64,000 bases of DNA from Rhododendron vialii (GCF_030253575.1 NC_080559.1:31088501-31152500), one strand, 5' to 3'; counted from the stretch's first letter, positions 1 through 10,806 are shown. Notes: a model not told the origin generated them from the letters alone. Translations and numbers: made by a program.

Positions 1-385
1 TTTTTACCAGATAAAATATCTGGGTTCGAGTCTTATTGCTGCGAATTGTAACACCCCTTCCCCTATCGGCTTATCCCCTCCAATTAGTGCATGTTAAACA
101 CTTAACCCAAGGTAGTCACCCGATATCCCCTTTTTACGGCACAGAGGATCTCGGGCCCAGGGGCAGTAGGCTCGTGATTCTCGTGATCGATTTGTCTGTA
201 ATGAGGAAAGTAACTTTTTGTCTTTATGTAATAATACTATCTATGAAGATTTTTTGAGTCTATAGCTTCCACAAATTGGTCGATTTTCTGACTTGCAATG
301 AGTTAAATAAACTTCACTTGAAGTCGATGGATTCTCTCCCCGTGTCCCATTGTCCACATTTCACGTAGAAATTTCTTTTTTTTAA
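1..385 (+). repeat. Dispersed repeat, copy 1, preceded by a SINE-like B-box fragment
   Basis: Positions 79-385 match 8045-8350 in the same orientation at roughly 85% by eye, and a shorter stretch near 4395-4470 carries the central part again. Shared blocks include 'gtgcatgttaaacacttaac' and 'ctcgtgatcgatttgtctgt'. The first ~70 bases resemble 2520-2600 and contain 'gggttcgagtctt', which looks like the B box of a tRNA-derived SINE cut by the window edge. I see no coding potential. The family is not recognised. Confidence 0.65.
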
Positions 386-634
386 TAATACTTCATAATT
401 TGGGGTAATCTCCATTTATCATATATGGACCAAATGAATGAACAATTCACGAGTGTGGTGTTAAATCACTCTTTGTGCATCTAAAATAAAGTGAAGAAAG
501 TGCACTCTTTACCATTATTATTTGGGACCGGTTCCGTTCACACCCATTTTAATACCCATTTGACACCTAATCTCAGCCACTCATTTCAATGGCCAAAATT
601 AAAACACACACTCTAGATCCTCTCTCTCCATCTG

Positions 635-656
635 CCCCCCCCCCCCCCCCCCCCCC
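635..656. repeat. Poly-C tract (22 C) between short direct repeats
   Basis: An uninterrupted run of 22 C. A 20-base motif beginning 'cccattttaatacccattt' occurs at about 543 and again directly after the tract at about 653, so the tract lies at the edge of a ~110 bp direct duplication. Length may vary or be uncertain in the assembly. Confidence 0.85.
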
Positions 657-924
657 ATTTTAATACCCATTTGAACGTTCAAGTCCTCGATCGGGTTTGT
701 TCATAACTTTGAATAGGAGTAATCTTTGTACTTAGAAATTAATGTGGTCTTATGCCCACGTACCCACTTAATTACTAGATCTGTATAGAATTAGATTGTG
801 CCTATATAATTTAATGTCTCTTTCTTAATGGATGGAGGATGGGATTGAATATCGAGGTCAATTGTCTTAAATTATCATCAAAGCAAATCCGGCAATCCAA
901 AATAGTACTGTAGCAGAGTAATAC

Positions 925-1240
925 TAATACAAAAGCCATCTGTATTCTAACAATTAATGTGACAGTTGCAAGTGGGACCCGGTGTCCCTGCAGTGAGGGA
1001 AAGGGGCTGCAATTAGTAATAATACAAAAGCCATCTGTATTCTAACAATTAATGTGACAGTTGCAAGTGGGACCCGGTATCCCTGCATTTGCAGCCCCCT
1101 AAAAACGACACCGTCTTGAGGTGTATTGAGAATATCACGGGAATCTCTTCTCTTTCCCTCTGACCCCTCAGTCTTGTTCTTAATTCGTTTTCTTCTCTTC
1201 ACCATAAGAGCAACTTAACGCTGCACGCAGGAAATAATTG

Positions 1241-1278
<38 letters not shown>

Positions 1279-1860
1279 GAACTGTAAGTATTTGGGTCCT
1301 CCTCTCCTGGTTATTTGGGTCCTCAACCAACACAATTTTTTGTCGGTCCTGTAATCCCAAAATTCCCCAAAAAACTTTCAAATCCCTCTCACTATTTTTG
1401 AAGAGCAGCTTTTGATTTTGGTGGTGTAATCCCATTTGGCCCCGAAGTTTGGACAAATCCAAACATAGCGGTGGGTTTAGAGGTAGAAATTAGAATTGAA
1501 CAAGTGGTTAAATAGTCAACTGAAAAAAGGTAATTAATGGAATTTGTTTGTAAAGAGGCGTCAGGAGAGATCGAAGCACCAAGGGAGGAACGGAGAGAGG
1601 GAGCATGGGGATGGAAGTTTTGCGTGGGGTTGGGGGACGGGCATTAAGATCAGAAAACGAAGAAAGAAGAAAGAAGAAAGAAGAAGAACGAAGACTGAAG
1701 AAGACAGAGGGGTCAAAGGGAGAGGAAGAGAGATTCACGTGATTATTCCCTATACACTCCAAAACGACGTCGTTTTGGGGGCTGCAATTTGCAGCGCTTC
1801 CTCCTCACTGCAGGGACTCCGGTTCCTTGCAAGTGTAGTAGTAGTGTACTGTTTGACAAG
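925..1860. mobile_element. Fold-back (long terminal inverted repeat) element
   Basis: The left arm (about 955-1205) is the reverse complement of the right arm (about 1655-1850). Shared blocks read inward are 'gttgcaag.ggaccCggtgtccctgcag', 'tgcagccccc.aaaacgac', the 'gaatctcttctctttccctctgacccctc' segment and an AG/CT-rich end. The left arm itself contains a 95-bp tandem duplication (925-1019 and 1020-1114). The right arm carries the palindrome aaaacgacgtcgtttt at 1762-1777. The central loop (about 1205-1655) includes a CT microsatellite (about 1240-1275). Long arms without an obvious transposase suggest a non-autonomous Mutator-like or fold-back element. I could not define a target-site duplication. 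Confidence 0.6.
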
Positions 1861-2154
1861 TAAACCTGCAGATATAATCAAAGATGGTAACTAAATATAG
1901 GTTGCTATTTCTATTAATTATTACTGTTAGATAGGAGTAGTTTTAAGTGTAGAAATGAAATAGTGTAAATTCTATTTCATCTTCTTACATGTAATGTAAT
2001 TAATAAATTAAAAAGGACCCCAATGGGTCTTGGTTAAGATATATTTTTGTTTGTAATATATATAAACAATTATACAGAGTGAATAAATACAATTGGATTC
2101 AAGGGTGTAAATGCAATAAAAAAAAATTAGGAGTATGTACGAGACAAGTGCATG

Positions 2155-2374
2155 AATACATGACACCTTGGTTTGGTGGGTATATATGTTCCTTAATTCA
2201 CATGACAATAATAATTTATATATGTCCATCCAACTAGAGATTGTTTGTGGACAACCTCAGTTCTTTCAATACATGACACCTTGGTTTGGTGGGTATATAT
2301 GTTCCTTAATTCACATGACAATAATAATGTATATATGTCCATCCAACTAGAGATTGTTTGTGGACAACCTCAGT
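2155..2374. repeat. Tandem duplication, 113-bp unit, two copies
   Basis: The unit starting 'aatacatgacaccttgg' at 2155 recurs at 2268 with almost no change ('aataataatttat' versus 'aataataatgtat'). It ends 'gtggacaacctcagt' in both copies. Short frames that cross it simply repeat the same residues, so I do not call them genes. Confidence 0.85.
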
Positions 2375-2489
2375 ACATGAAAGAGAAAGACAAGTAGCAA
2401 ATCTTAATTTTATGGTGACATACCTAGAAACTGGTAAAGGAAGATGGGGACCTCACAATTTAAAAAATACATATTCAACATGCAGGCTA

Positions 2490-2625
2490 AGACTAAGGAG
2501 TTGGCTAGTGGTTGTGGCACTTTTTTATCAGGTAAAATATATGTGTTCGAGTCTTATCGTTTCGAATTGCAGCACCCTTCCTCTATCCCGTTCTACCTAT
2601 TTGGCAAAATATATATATATATATT
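2490..2625 (+). mobile_element. tRNA-derived SINE-like sequence
   Basis: An A-box-like 'ttggctagtggttgtgg' (2501-2517) is followed about 40 bp later by a B-box-like 'gttcgagtct' (2544-2553), the spacing and order of an internal Pol III promoter. The stretch around the B box resembles the first 70 bases of the window. It ends in an AT-rich simple repeat, not a clean tail. This is inference from the motifs; I see no clear target-site duplication. Confidence 0.45.
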
Positions 2626-3303
2626 TGTCAAAGACCTAATAAATGATCACATGGGGTAAGGGCAACACTCTCATGGCCGATATGCTAATATTTTTCATTT
2701 TAATTTGCTTAGGTTGGTGGGAAAAGAGTTGGCCCTCTGTTCTCGCACCCCCCCTGACACACCCCTCCCCCCGGCCCCACCACCTTTCCCCCCTTTGCCC
2801 CTCCTCCCCTCCTTTTGCGATTTCTTTTTCTTTTTACTTTGATTAGTTTTTTTTTTGTTTTTTAAAAGTAAATAATTACTGTTTTTTTTATACTTTTAAA
2901 ATACTTTAATTACCGTTTTAATTTTTTTAACTTTTACTAGTTTTTTTTCTTTTAAAAGACTTTAATTACTGTTTTTGTTTTTTTTAACTTTTAACTTTTA
3001 CTATTTTTTTGTTTTACTTTTAGTAGTTTTTTGTTTTACTGAATGTGTGGTTGTAATTGAAGATAAAAAAAAAATTTAAATGAGTAGTTATAGTTGAAGA
3101 TAAAAAGAAATCTGAACAAGTGATTAGAAATAAAATAGATAAAAGAAATAAATAAAAGCAAAATTAATGAATTCAATAACATAAAAGAATTATAAAATTT
3201 TAATAAGAGTAAAAAAATAAGAGTAAAATTTCAATAACATAAAAAAATTTATTCACATATATAATATTAAATAATTTAAAAATACATATAAAGGGTAAAA
3301 AAA

Positions 3304-3562
3304 TAAGTGTTCCGATTTTTAATTCGTTTGAACCGGTGCGAAGATCTTATTTTTCTTATCATTTCATCCTAAAAGGTCGTAATGAATTTTTGGCTCTAAG
3401 GCCTTTCAATGAGCACCCTAAGAAAGACCTGAAACTAAATAATACTCAATTTTCTTGTTGAAAGGCTTTCGAGCCAAAAATTCATTATGATCATTGAAGA
3501 CAAAATGATAAAAAAAAAAGATCTTTGCATCGATTCAATCGGATTGAAAATTGGAACACTTA
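3304..3562. mobile_element. Palindromic MITE, copy 1
   Basis: It begins 'aagtgttccgatttttaatt' and ends with the complement, '...gaaaattggaacactt'. The arms pair over most of the length, including 'tcgtaatgaatttttggctc' against 'gagccaaaaattcattatga'. The same element is repeated in direct orientation at 3939-4198, together with its flanks, so it was copied as part of a larger block. Confidence 0.7.
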
Positions 3563-3640
3563 AATAATATTAAATAAAAAAAGATATAAAAGTTATTAAG
3601 TAAATAAATAAGAAATAAGAAAATGTCGTGGGTTGACTTA

Positions 3641-3881
3641 GGCTCCGTTCCAGAACACTTTCTTAAAAAATAAGTACTTATTTCACATTTTCAAATTCAA
3701 AAATAATGTAAATAAAAATTTTATTTTTTTATTTTTTTTTGCACCATATAAAAGATCTCAATAAAATCTATCAAACAAGATCCATATTGCTAGAAAAATT
3801 ATTTGCGTAAACACATTATTTTTGAGCTTGAAATTGCCTTCTTAAAAAATAAGTACTTATTTTCAATTCCGGAACGGGGCC
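3641..3881. mobile_element. Tourist-like MITE (PIF/Harbinger type) with TTA duplication
   Basis: Terminal inverted repeats are ggctccgttccagaac at the left and ttccggaacggggcc at the right. The flanking trinucleotide TTA is present on both sides (3638-3640 and 3882-3884), the target-site size and sequence typical of PIF/Harbinger elements. The neighbouring block copy at about 4275-4300 lacks the insert ('gtgggttga' runs into 'attgccgggg'), which gives an in-window empty site. A relative is at 10579-10806. Confidence 0.75.
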
Positions 3882-3938
3882 TTATTGCCGGGGTGTAATA
3901 TTAAATAATTTAAAAATATATATAAAGAGTAAAAAAAT

Positions 3939-4198
3939 AAGTGTTCCGATTTTTAATTCGTTTGAACCGGTGCGAAGATCTTATTTTTCTTATCATTTCA
4001 TCCTAAATAGTCGTAATGAATTTTTGGCTCTAAAGCCTTTCAATAAGCACCTTAAGAGAGACCTGAAATTAAAAAATAAGTCTTAGGGTACTTATTGAAA
4101 GGCCTTCGAGCCAAAAATTCATTATGATCATTGAAGACAAAATGATAAAAAAATAAGATCTTTGCATCGATTCAACTGGATTGAAAATTGGAACACTT
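3939..4198. mobile_element. Palindromic MITE, copy 2
   Basis: Near-identical to 3304-3562, with the same ends (gtgttccgatttttaatt and attggaacactt) and the same flanking AT-rich sequence. It differs by small changes in the central loop, such as 'gagcaccctaagaaagacc' versus 'aagcaccttaagagagacc'. Confidence 0.7.
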
Positions 4199-4394
4199 AA
4201 ATAATATTAAATAAATAAAAATGAAAAAAGATATAAAAGTTATTAAGTAAATAAATAAAAAATAAGAAAATGGCGTGGGTTGAGTGAATTATTGCCGGGG
4301 TAGTTTGGTCCGGGGGGTGGGGTCGGGCGGAGGGGGTGTGTCAGGGGGGCGCGCAAAGAGATTTGCTAGAAGTAGGTATATAGTACAAACTCTA

Positions 4395-4711
4395 CGTACA
4401 AAGTCATGTCAACACAGGGCAGTTGGGTCGTGAATCTCGTGATCTAAATTGTCTCTACTGGGGGAAAGTACGGGGGTGTTCCAATTTCAAAAAAACAAGG
4501 TTTTGAAAAAAGGAAGGTAATTTCAAGCCCAAAAATCATATGTTTATGCAAATAATTTTCCTATCAATATGGATCTTGTTTGATAGGTTTCATTGAGATC
4601 TTTTATATGGTGCAAGAAAATCAAAAATATATTTTTCATTTTCATTATATTTGAGTTTGAAAATTGAAGAAAAAGAAATTTTAAAAAAAGAAAGTTACTT
4701 GGAACACCACC
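4395..4711. mobile_element. Partial dispersed repeat followed by a degenerate inverted-repeat MITE
   Basis: 4395-4470 repeats the middle of the family seen at 79-385. About 4472-4710 has inverted ends 'gggtgttccaa' and 'ttggaacaccac'. Its interior ('atggatcttgtttgataggtt', 'gatcttttatatggtgcaag') resembles the interiors of the MITEs at 3641 and 10579, so it is probably a diverged member of that family. Target-site duplication is not clear. Confidence 0.5.
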
Positions 4712-4717
4712 TAAAAA

Positions 4718-5775
4718 GGATCTGGATCCTCTCCACATGTTTTCCTCCCCACATCTACCACACATTCTCACCAAAACATGCCACCTCATTAATGAATTGG
4801 ATGGACGGCCCAGATTAAATTCACTGAATTACACGACGTCGTTTCTTTATTTCCTCCAAATAGAAGCTAACAGTCCCTGTTTTCTCCATTCCCTAACCAA
4901 AGAAAAATTATCCCCTACATTGAATCTGATGAAACCATCTCTCTCTCTCAACCCATTTCCACACCACCACCACCAACCCAGCTCCGTCACCCGCCATTGA
5001 AGCCACCTCCTTCCTTTCTTCCCGACTTAGTATCTGATATGCAAATAGGAGAATGGAACCCTTGAAATTAAAATCTCCAAATTCTTCTTCATTTCCTTGT
5101 CCTCCAAGTACACAGTGGGAGCAATTCCATAAAATAACTTATGTTCATGTTGACTGCAACATCAAGTTTAGGAATCTCTACAACTCCTACAAACATTATT
5201 TTAGTTCTCAAAATGGAGAAATTTCATTTCCTTCTTGAATTTTTTCCGTCGATTTTACACGACATTAATTTTGGAAAGCCATCGTTTGAAAAAAAAGAAG
5301 CTATACTCTGAGATTTGGGGGTTTTCGAAAAAATGTTTGCAAGCTGATTTTAACCAATTTTGGAAAACTAGCAACAATCTAGAGAAGAAATTAAGGAAAA
5401 ACGAGTTATTACTTGACTTCATTCAAAGATTTTGATTCGAGATTTTTGCCTTGAATTTCTTCTAGCTGGGTTCGAAGTTAGAGAGAGAGGGGACAGGGGC
5501 GGCGGGTTGCATCTGTGGTGGGGTGGAAATGGGCTGAGGAGAGAGAGAGAGAGAGTTGGTTTCATCAGATTCAATGCAGGGGATAATTTTTCTTTGGTTA
5601 GGGATTGGAGAAAACCGAGACTGTTAGCTTCCGTTTGGAGGAAATAAAGAAACGACGTCGTGTAAGTCAGTGAATTTAATTTGCGCCGTTCATTCAACTC
5701 ATTAATGAGATGGCATGTTTTGGTGAGAAGGTGTGATAGATGTGGGGAGGAAAACATGTGGAGAGGATCCGGATC
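4718..5775. repeat. Inverted-repeat unit 1 of a three-copy tandem array
   Basis: A 1058-bp unit bounded by ggatctggatcc and ggatccggatc. Its outer ~280 bp form inverted arms: 'ccacatgttttcctccccac' near the left end is matched by 'gtggggaggaaaacatgtgg' near the right end, and the pairing continues through acgacgtcgt, the GA/CT tract and the 'gggtggaaatgggctg' segment. The unique core (about 5000-5480) is the same in all three units. Short frames within it (for example 61 aa from 5053 and 66 aa from 5235) are repeated, not independent genes. No transposase is visible. Confidence 0.85.
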
Positions 5776-5808
5776 TGTTTTCCATGTGTTGACAACTACG
5801 TTTTGATT

Positions 5809-6870
5809 GGATCCGGATCCTTTCCACATGTTTTCCTCCCCACATCTACCACACATTCTCACCAAAACATGCCACCTCATTAATGAATTGGATGGACGGC
5901 CCAGATTAAATTCACTGAATTACACGACGTTGTTTCTTTATTTCCTCCAAACAGAAGCTAACAGTCCCTGTTTTCTCCATTCCCTAACCAAAGAAAAATT
6001 ATCCCCTGCATTGAATCTGATGAAACCATCTCTCTCTCTCAACCCATTTCCACACTACCACCACCGACCCAGCTCCGCCACCCGCCATTGAAGCCACCTC
6101 CTTCCTTTCTTCCCGACTTAGTATCTGATATGCAAATAGGAGAATGGAACCCTTGAAATTAAAATCTCCAAATTCTTCTTCATTTCCTTGTCCTCCAAGT
6201 ACACAGTGGGAGCAATTCCATAAAATAACTTATGTTCATGTTGACTGCAACATCAAGTTTAGGAATCTCTACAACTCCTACAAACATTATTTTAGTTCTC
6301 AAAATGGAGAAATTTCATTTCCTTCTTGAATTTTTCCCGTCGATTTTACACGACATTAATTTTGGAAAGCCATCGTTTGAAAAAAAAGAAGCTATACTAT
6401 GAGATTTGGGGGTTTTCAAAAAAATGTTTGCAAGTTGATTTTAACCAATTTTGGAAAACTAGCAACAATCTAGAGAAGAAATTAAGGAAAAACGAGTTAT
6501 TACTTGACTTCATTCAAAGGTTTTGATTCGAGATTTTTGCCTTGAATTTCTTCTAGCTTGGTTCGAAGTTAGAGAGAGAGAGGGGACGGGGGCGGCGGGT
6601 TGCATCTGTGGTGGGGTGGAAATGGGCTGAGGAGAGAGAGAGAGAGAGAGTTGGTTTCATCAGATTCAATGCAAGGGATAATTTTTCTTTGGTTAGGGAT
6701 TGGAGAAAACTGAGACTGTTAGCTTCCGTTTGGAGGAAATAAAGAAACGACGTTGTGTAAGTCAGTGAATTTAATTTGCGCCGTCCATCCAATTCATTAA
6801 TGAGATGGCATGTTTTGGTGAGAAGGTGTGATAGACGTGGGGAGAAAAACATGTGGAGAGGATCCGGATC
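5809..6870. repeat. Inverted-repeat unit 2 of the tandem array
   Basis: A 1062-bp copy in the same orientation as unit 1, bounded by ggatccggatcc and ggatccggatc. It differs by scattered single changes and by GA-tract length. A 33-bp spacer (5776-5808) separates it from unit 1. A near-identical spacer (6871-6903) separates it from unit 3. Confidence 0.85.
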
Positions 6871-6903
6871 TGTTTTCCATGTGATGACAACTACGTTTTG
6901 ATT

Positions 6904-7961
6904 GGATTCGGATCCTTTCCACATGTTTTCCTCCCCACATCTACCACACATTCTCACCAAAACATGCCACCTCATTAATGAATTGGATGGACGGCCTAGA
7001 TTAAATTCACTGAATTACACGACGTCGTTTCTTTATTTCCTCCAAACAGAAGCTAACAGTCCCCGTTTTCTCCATTCCCTAACCAAAGAAAAATTATCCC
7101 CTGCATTGAATCTAACCATCTCTCTCTCTCAACCCATTTCCACACTACCACCACCGACCCAGCTCCGCCACCCGCCATTGAAGCCACCTCCTTCCTTTCT
7201 TCCCGACTTAGTATCTGATATGCAAATAGGAGAATGGAACCCTTGAAATTAAAATCTCCAAATTCTTCTTCATTTCCTTGTCCTCCAAGTACACAGTGGG
7301 AGCAATTCCATAAAATAACTTATGTTCATGTTGACTGCAACATCAAGTTTAGGAATCTCTACAACTCCTACAAACATTATTTTAGTTCTCAAAATGGAGA
7401 AATTTCATTTCCTTCTTGAATTTTTCCCGTCGATTTTACACGACATTAATTTTGGAAAGCCATCGTTTGAAAAAAAAGAAGCTATACTATGAGATTTGGG
7501 GGTTTTCAAAAAAATGTTTGCAAGCTGATTTTAACCAATTTTGGAAAACTAGCAACAATCTAGAGAAGAAATTATGGAAAAACGAGTTATTACTTGACTT
7601 CATTCAAAGGCTTTGATTCGAGATTTTTGCCTTGAATTTCTTCTAGCTTGGTTCGAAGTTAGAGAGAGAGGGGACGGGGGCGGCGGGTTGCATCTGTGGT
7701 GGGGTGGAAATGGGCTGAGGAGAGAGAGAGAGAGAGAGAGTTGGTTTTATCAGATTCAATGCAGGGGATAATTTTTCTTTGGTTAGGGATTGGAGAAAAC
7801 CGAGACTGTTAGCTTCCGTTTGGAGGAAATAAAGAAACAACGTCGTGTAAGTCAGTGAATTTAATCTGCGCCGTCCATCCAATTCATTAATGAGATGGCA
7901 TATTTTGGTGAGAAGGTGTGGTAGATGTGGGGAGGAAAACATGTGGAGAGGATCCGGATCC
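6904..7961. repeat. Inverted-repeat unit 3 of the tandem array
   Basis: A 1058-bp copy starting ggattcggatcc and ending ggatccggatcc. Compared with units 1 and 2 it lacks a few bases near 7110 and has a longer GA tract near 7720-7740. After 7961 the sequence leaves the array. Confidence 0.85.
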
Positions 7962-8044
7962 AAGTAAAAACTCTTAAATTTGTCTTTTTTAGTACTAATT
8001 AATTTGAATTCTCAAAGGAGTGCAAGACTTTGATTGGGGGAGAC

Positions 8045-8350
8045 TAATTAGTGCATGTTAAACACTTAACCCAGAGCAGTCATCCAATATCCTCTTTTTT
8101 CGGCGCAGAGGATCTAAAACTCAGAGGCAGTTGCTCGTGATTCTCGTGATCGATTTGTCTGTAGTAGGGAAAGTAACTTTTTGTCTTTATGTAAAAATCA
8201 TATCTATGTAGAGTTTTTTAGTCTGTAGCTTCCACAAATTGCTGAATTTTTTCTCTTGCAATGGGTTAAATAAACATCACTTGAAGTGGATGGAATCTCT
8301 CCCCACGTCCGATTGTCCACATTTTATGTAGCAATTTCTTTTTTTTAATT
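8045..8350 (+). repeat. Dispersed repeat, copy 2 (matches 79-385)
   Basis: Collinear with 79-385 over about 300 bp, with small indels. No coding potential is seen. The two copies bracket the whole repeat-rich 0.4-8 kb region in direct orientation. Confidence 0.7.
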
Positions 8351-8911
8351 ATTTGGGCTAATCAGGTCAATTTTTGCTCGTATTAAACAAGTTTCAAATG
8401 ACCCAATTCTCCTGTCCATTAGAAAAACATGATTGAATCCGTGCACAATTTCATATAAATTGGTCCACAAAATTGATAGTACTTTAAATTTTTTGAACTT
8501 AATACTATTAAAAAGCAAGAAATCCTTAAATCCTGAGGCTTAATGAGGAAAAACCTCGGGATTCACATTTTATGCAGCATCGGATTATTTTTGAAAGAGC
8601 AGGCCGGATGATGGAGGTAAGGTTAACCTTAGAAGAATTATTAGTTGGTTTTGCGACAACGTCACGTGGTGTCCCAACGTTCTTCAACACCACATATACT
8701 TGTGTCATTGTCAACCCATCACTAAAGTATTGTTAAGAATTATCGCGACATTACAATCGCGTGGCAGTGTCTCAAAATCACTGGATAATTTATTGTCTAC
8801 TGTGACACAACGATCACGTGGTGATGTCCCAAAATTACTAGTACTATCTGCAATGGTAATAATCAAAATCAATAACCAAAATGTGTCACGTCAACATTTG
8901 ATTATTCATTT

Positions 8912-9925
8912 TAGGGCTGTTACGAACCCGACCGGACCAAAAAAACACCGAAAAAACCGACCGATTGGTTTGGTCTTCGGTCGGTCCAAGGGAGTTTTTT
9001 TTCGGTTCGGGGTGGACCGAACCGAACCGAACCTAGGTCGGTTCGGTCTCGGTTTTCTGAAAATCTATACCGACCGAACCGAACCGAATGCGGACCAAAC
9101 CGACCGAACTATATATTTTATATATTTATATAAATTGTTTTAATTTTCCGTCTCTTATTGTTTTAAATTGTGAACTTCCAACAAAATTTTGAATGGTTAA
9201 CTTTTGGCTCTTACTTTTTTTTTTGGAATTTCATTGCTTGATTTGTTTACTTTGTTACTCTCATTGGTCAGATCAAGAATAGTTTTTAGGACTTGACTTG
9301 AAAGAGGGGGCCTAGGGGTGATATTACTTACCAATCAAATTTCTTCTGCCCGGATTGGGAATGCTGTTCCACACATTGGCTCAATTCTATACCTTAAATA
9401 ACCGTGGCTTTTTCTTTTCCTTTTGAATAAAGCGGAGTTGGGCGAAGATGGGGACATTTTTGCAAAAAATTTCAATCGATTGCTCTCTCTGTTCTAAATT
9501 ACTTTAACTCCTCCAAGTTATATATAGTAGTGTAGAAGATATTTCCAATCGATTGAAAAAAAAAAAAAAAAGGTGGAAGAGTACTTGGGAAAGTTGTAAT
9601 TGTTTGAGCATACTTGTTGTATGTTAATTTTTTTTTCAATTGGTGTTTGAAAAAAAAGAAAGAAGGTACAAACCGTACAATGGCCCAAATATGGGTGAAA
9701 AAATGGCCCAAACATAGCCCATAGTCTATTGTTAGTTTTTAGAATGGCCCAACTAAGGCCCATTTCGGGCGGATCAAACGCCCCGACCGCCCCGACCGAA
9801 CCAAACCCACCCCGAACCGAAATTAATACCGGTCAGGATCGGTCTCCAGACTATGTACCCCGAACCCGATCGGGGTGCGGCAAATCCACCCCAAACCGAA
9901 CCGAACCAACCGAATAACACCCCTA
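8912..9925. mobile_element. hAT-like non-autonomous DNA transposon
   Basis: The ends are tagggctgtta (left) and taacacccCta (right), an 11-bp terminal inverted repeat with one mismatch. The flanking 8-mers are attcattt (8904-8911) and atccattt (9926-9933), an 8-bp target-site duplication with one change, as expected for hAT. Inside both ends are 'accgaaccg' / 'cggttcggt' arrays (8930-9110 and 9780-9915) that extend the inverted symmetry. The 1014-bp element has no recognisable transposase; short frames over the repeats (for example 8700-9143 and 9729-9917) are low-complexity. Confidence 0.75.
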
Positions 9926-10147
9926 ATCCATTTAGTCCATAATCAAACTTGTCAACTCTTACCTCCACATTGGTCCTACCTCCGCATTGGTTATTTTTTC
10001 ATCCCTAATCAAAACAAACCCCACAATACATAATGCATATTTGTCCAATAGCAAACGAGTTTCAATCATGCACCCGACCACACCAAATTCTTTATTCATC
10101 TCGATGAGACTTCTAACGTGAGGTGTTTTGAGTTATTGAGTTTTCGT

Positions 10148-10306
10148 TATGGGAAATGATAATACCAAAACCGTTTTTATTGGTACCAAAATCATTTTTG
10201 TTAGTGCCAAAACTCTAGTGCACAAAAGATTTGAACCATTTGCAATGTACAAGACTTTTATACACTGGAGTTTTGGCACTAACAAAAATGGTTTTGGCAT
10301 TATCAC
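10148..10306. mobile_element. Short palindromic MITE
   Basis: The left arm 'tgataataccaaaaccgttt' pairs with the right arm 'tggttttggcattatca'. The inner arms 'tttttgttagtgccaaaact' and 'agttttggcactaacaaaaa' pair exactly. The total is about 160 bp, so nearly the whole element is stem. Confidence 0.7.
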
Positions 10307-10578
10307 TACCCTTGGTTATTGGTAAAAATTGTTAAGTTTTGTTATAGAATGGGTGAAATTTAGTTATTTGCTAAAAGACTTGTAACTTTACTTATTCCAA
10401 TGTAGGGTATTTTTTAAATATTATTGTTAATTTTTCTTATTCATATCAATTTGCTTATTACAATGAAAATGTTCATAATTATTTTATCGGTCTTGCTATT
10501 GTTAGCCCACTGAGCTGACGATAAGTACATTAGAAGACAAGAAAAATACGTATTTTTGTATACTTTTTGCATCATTTA

Positions 10579-10806
10579 GGCTCCATTTCGGAACAAAAAA
10601 TAAGTCCTTATTTTTTAAGAAGGCAATTTCAAGCTCAAAAATTATGAATTTATTGAAATTTAAAAATATGTAATATGGATCTTATTTGGAAGATCTTTTA
10701 TACGATGAAAAAAAATTAAAAATTTATTTTTTATTTACTTTATTTTTGAGTTTGAAATTGTGAAATAAACTGTTTATTTTTTTAAGAAATTTTTTGGAAC
10801 GATGCC
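10579..10806. mobile_element. Tourist-like MITE, relative of 3641-3881
   Basis: Ends are ggctccatttcggaac and ttggaacgatgcc. TTA lies on both sides (10576-10578 and 10807-10809), a 3-bp target-site duplication. The interior is AT-rich with 'atggatcttatttggaagat', like the 4472-4710 element. Confidence 0.7.

Larger units (their letters stand above)
2745..4354. mobile_element. Outer inverted-repeat element carrying nested MITEs
   Basis: The left end (2745-2781) contains 'cccctgacacacccctcccc'. The right end (4312-4354) contains its complement, 'ggagggggtgtgtcagggg'. Between them lies very AT-rich DNA, with two direct copies of a palindromic block (3304-3562 and 3939-4198) and a separate Tourist-like MITE (3641-3881). 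No coding region is visible. The GC-rich ends facing inward around AT-rich filler suggest a composite or fold-back element. Confidence 0.5.

Noticed and set aside
5053..7616. Repeated 61-aa and 66-aa frames in the 4.7-8 kb array as a small gene family
   Set aside because: They sit in identical positions of each repeat unit, have no recognisable domain, and their conservation is explained by the recent triplication of the whole unit.
8700..9968. Pro/Arg/Thr-rich frames over the ccgaac repeats as proline-rich proteins
   Set aside because: Composition is dictated by the repeats of the hAT-like element, and frames are open on both strands for the same reason.
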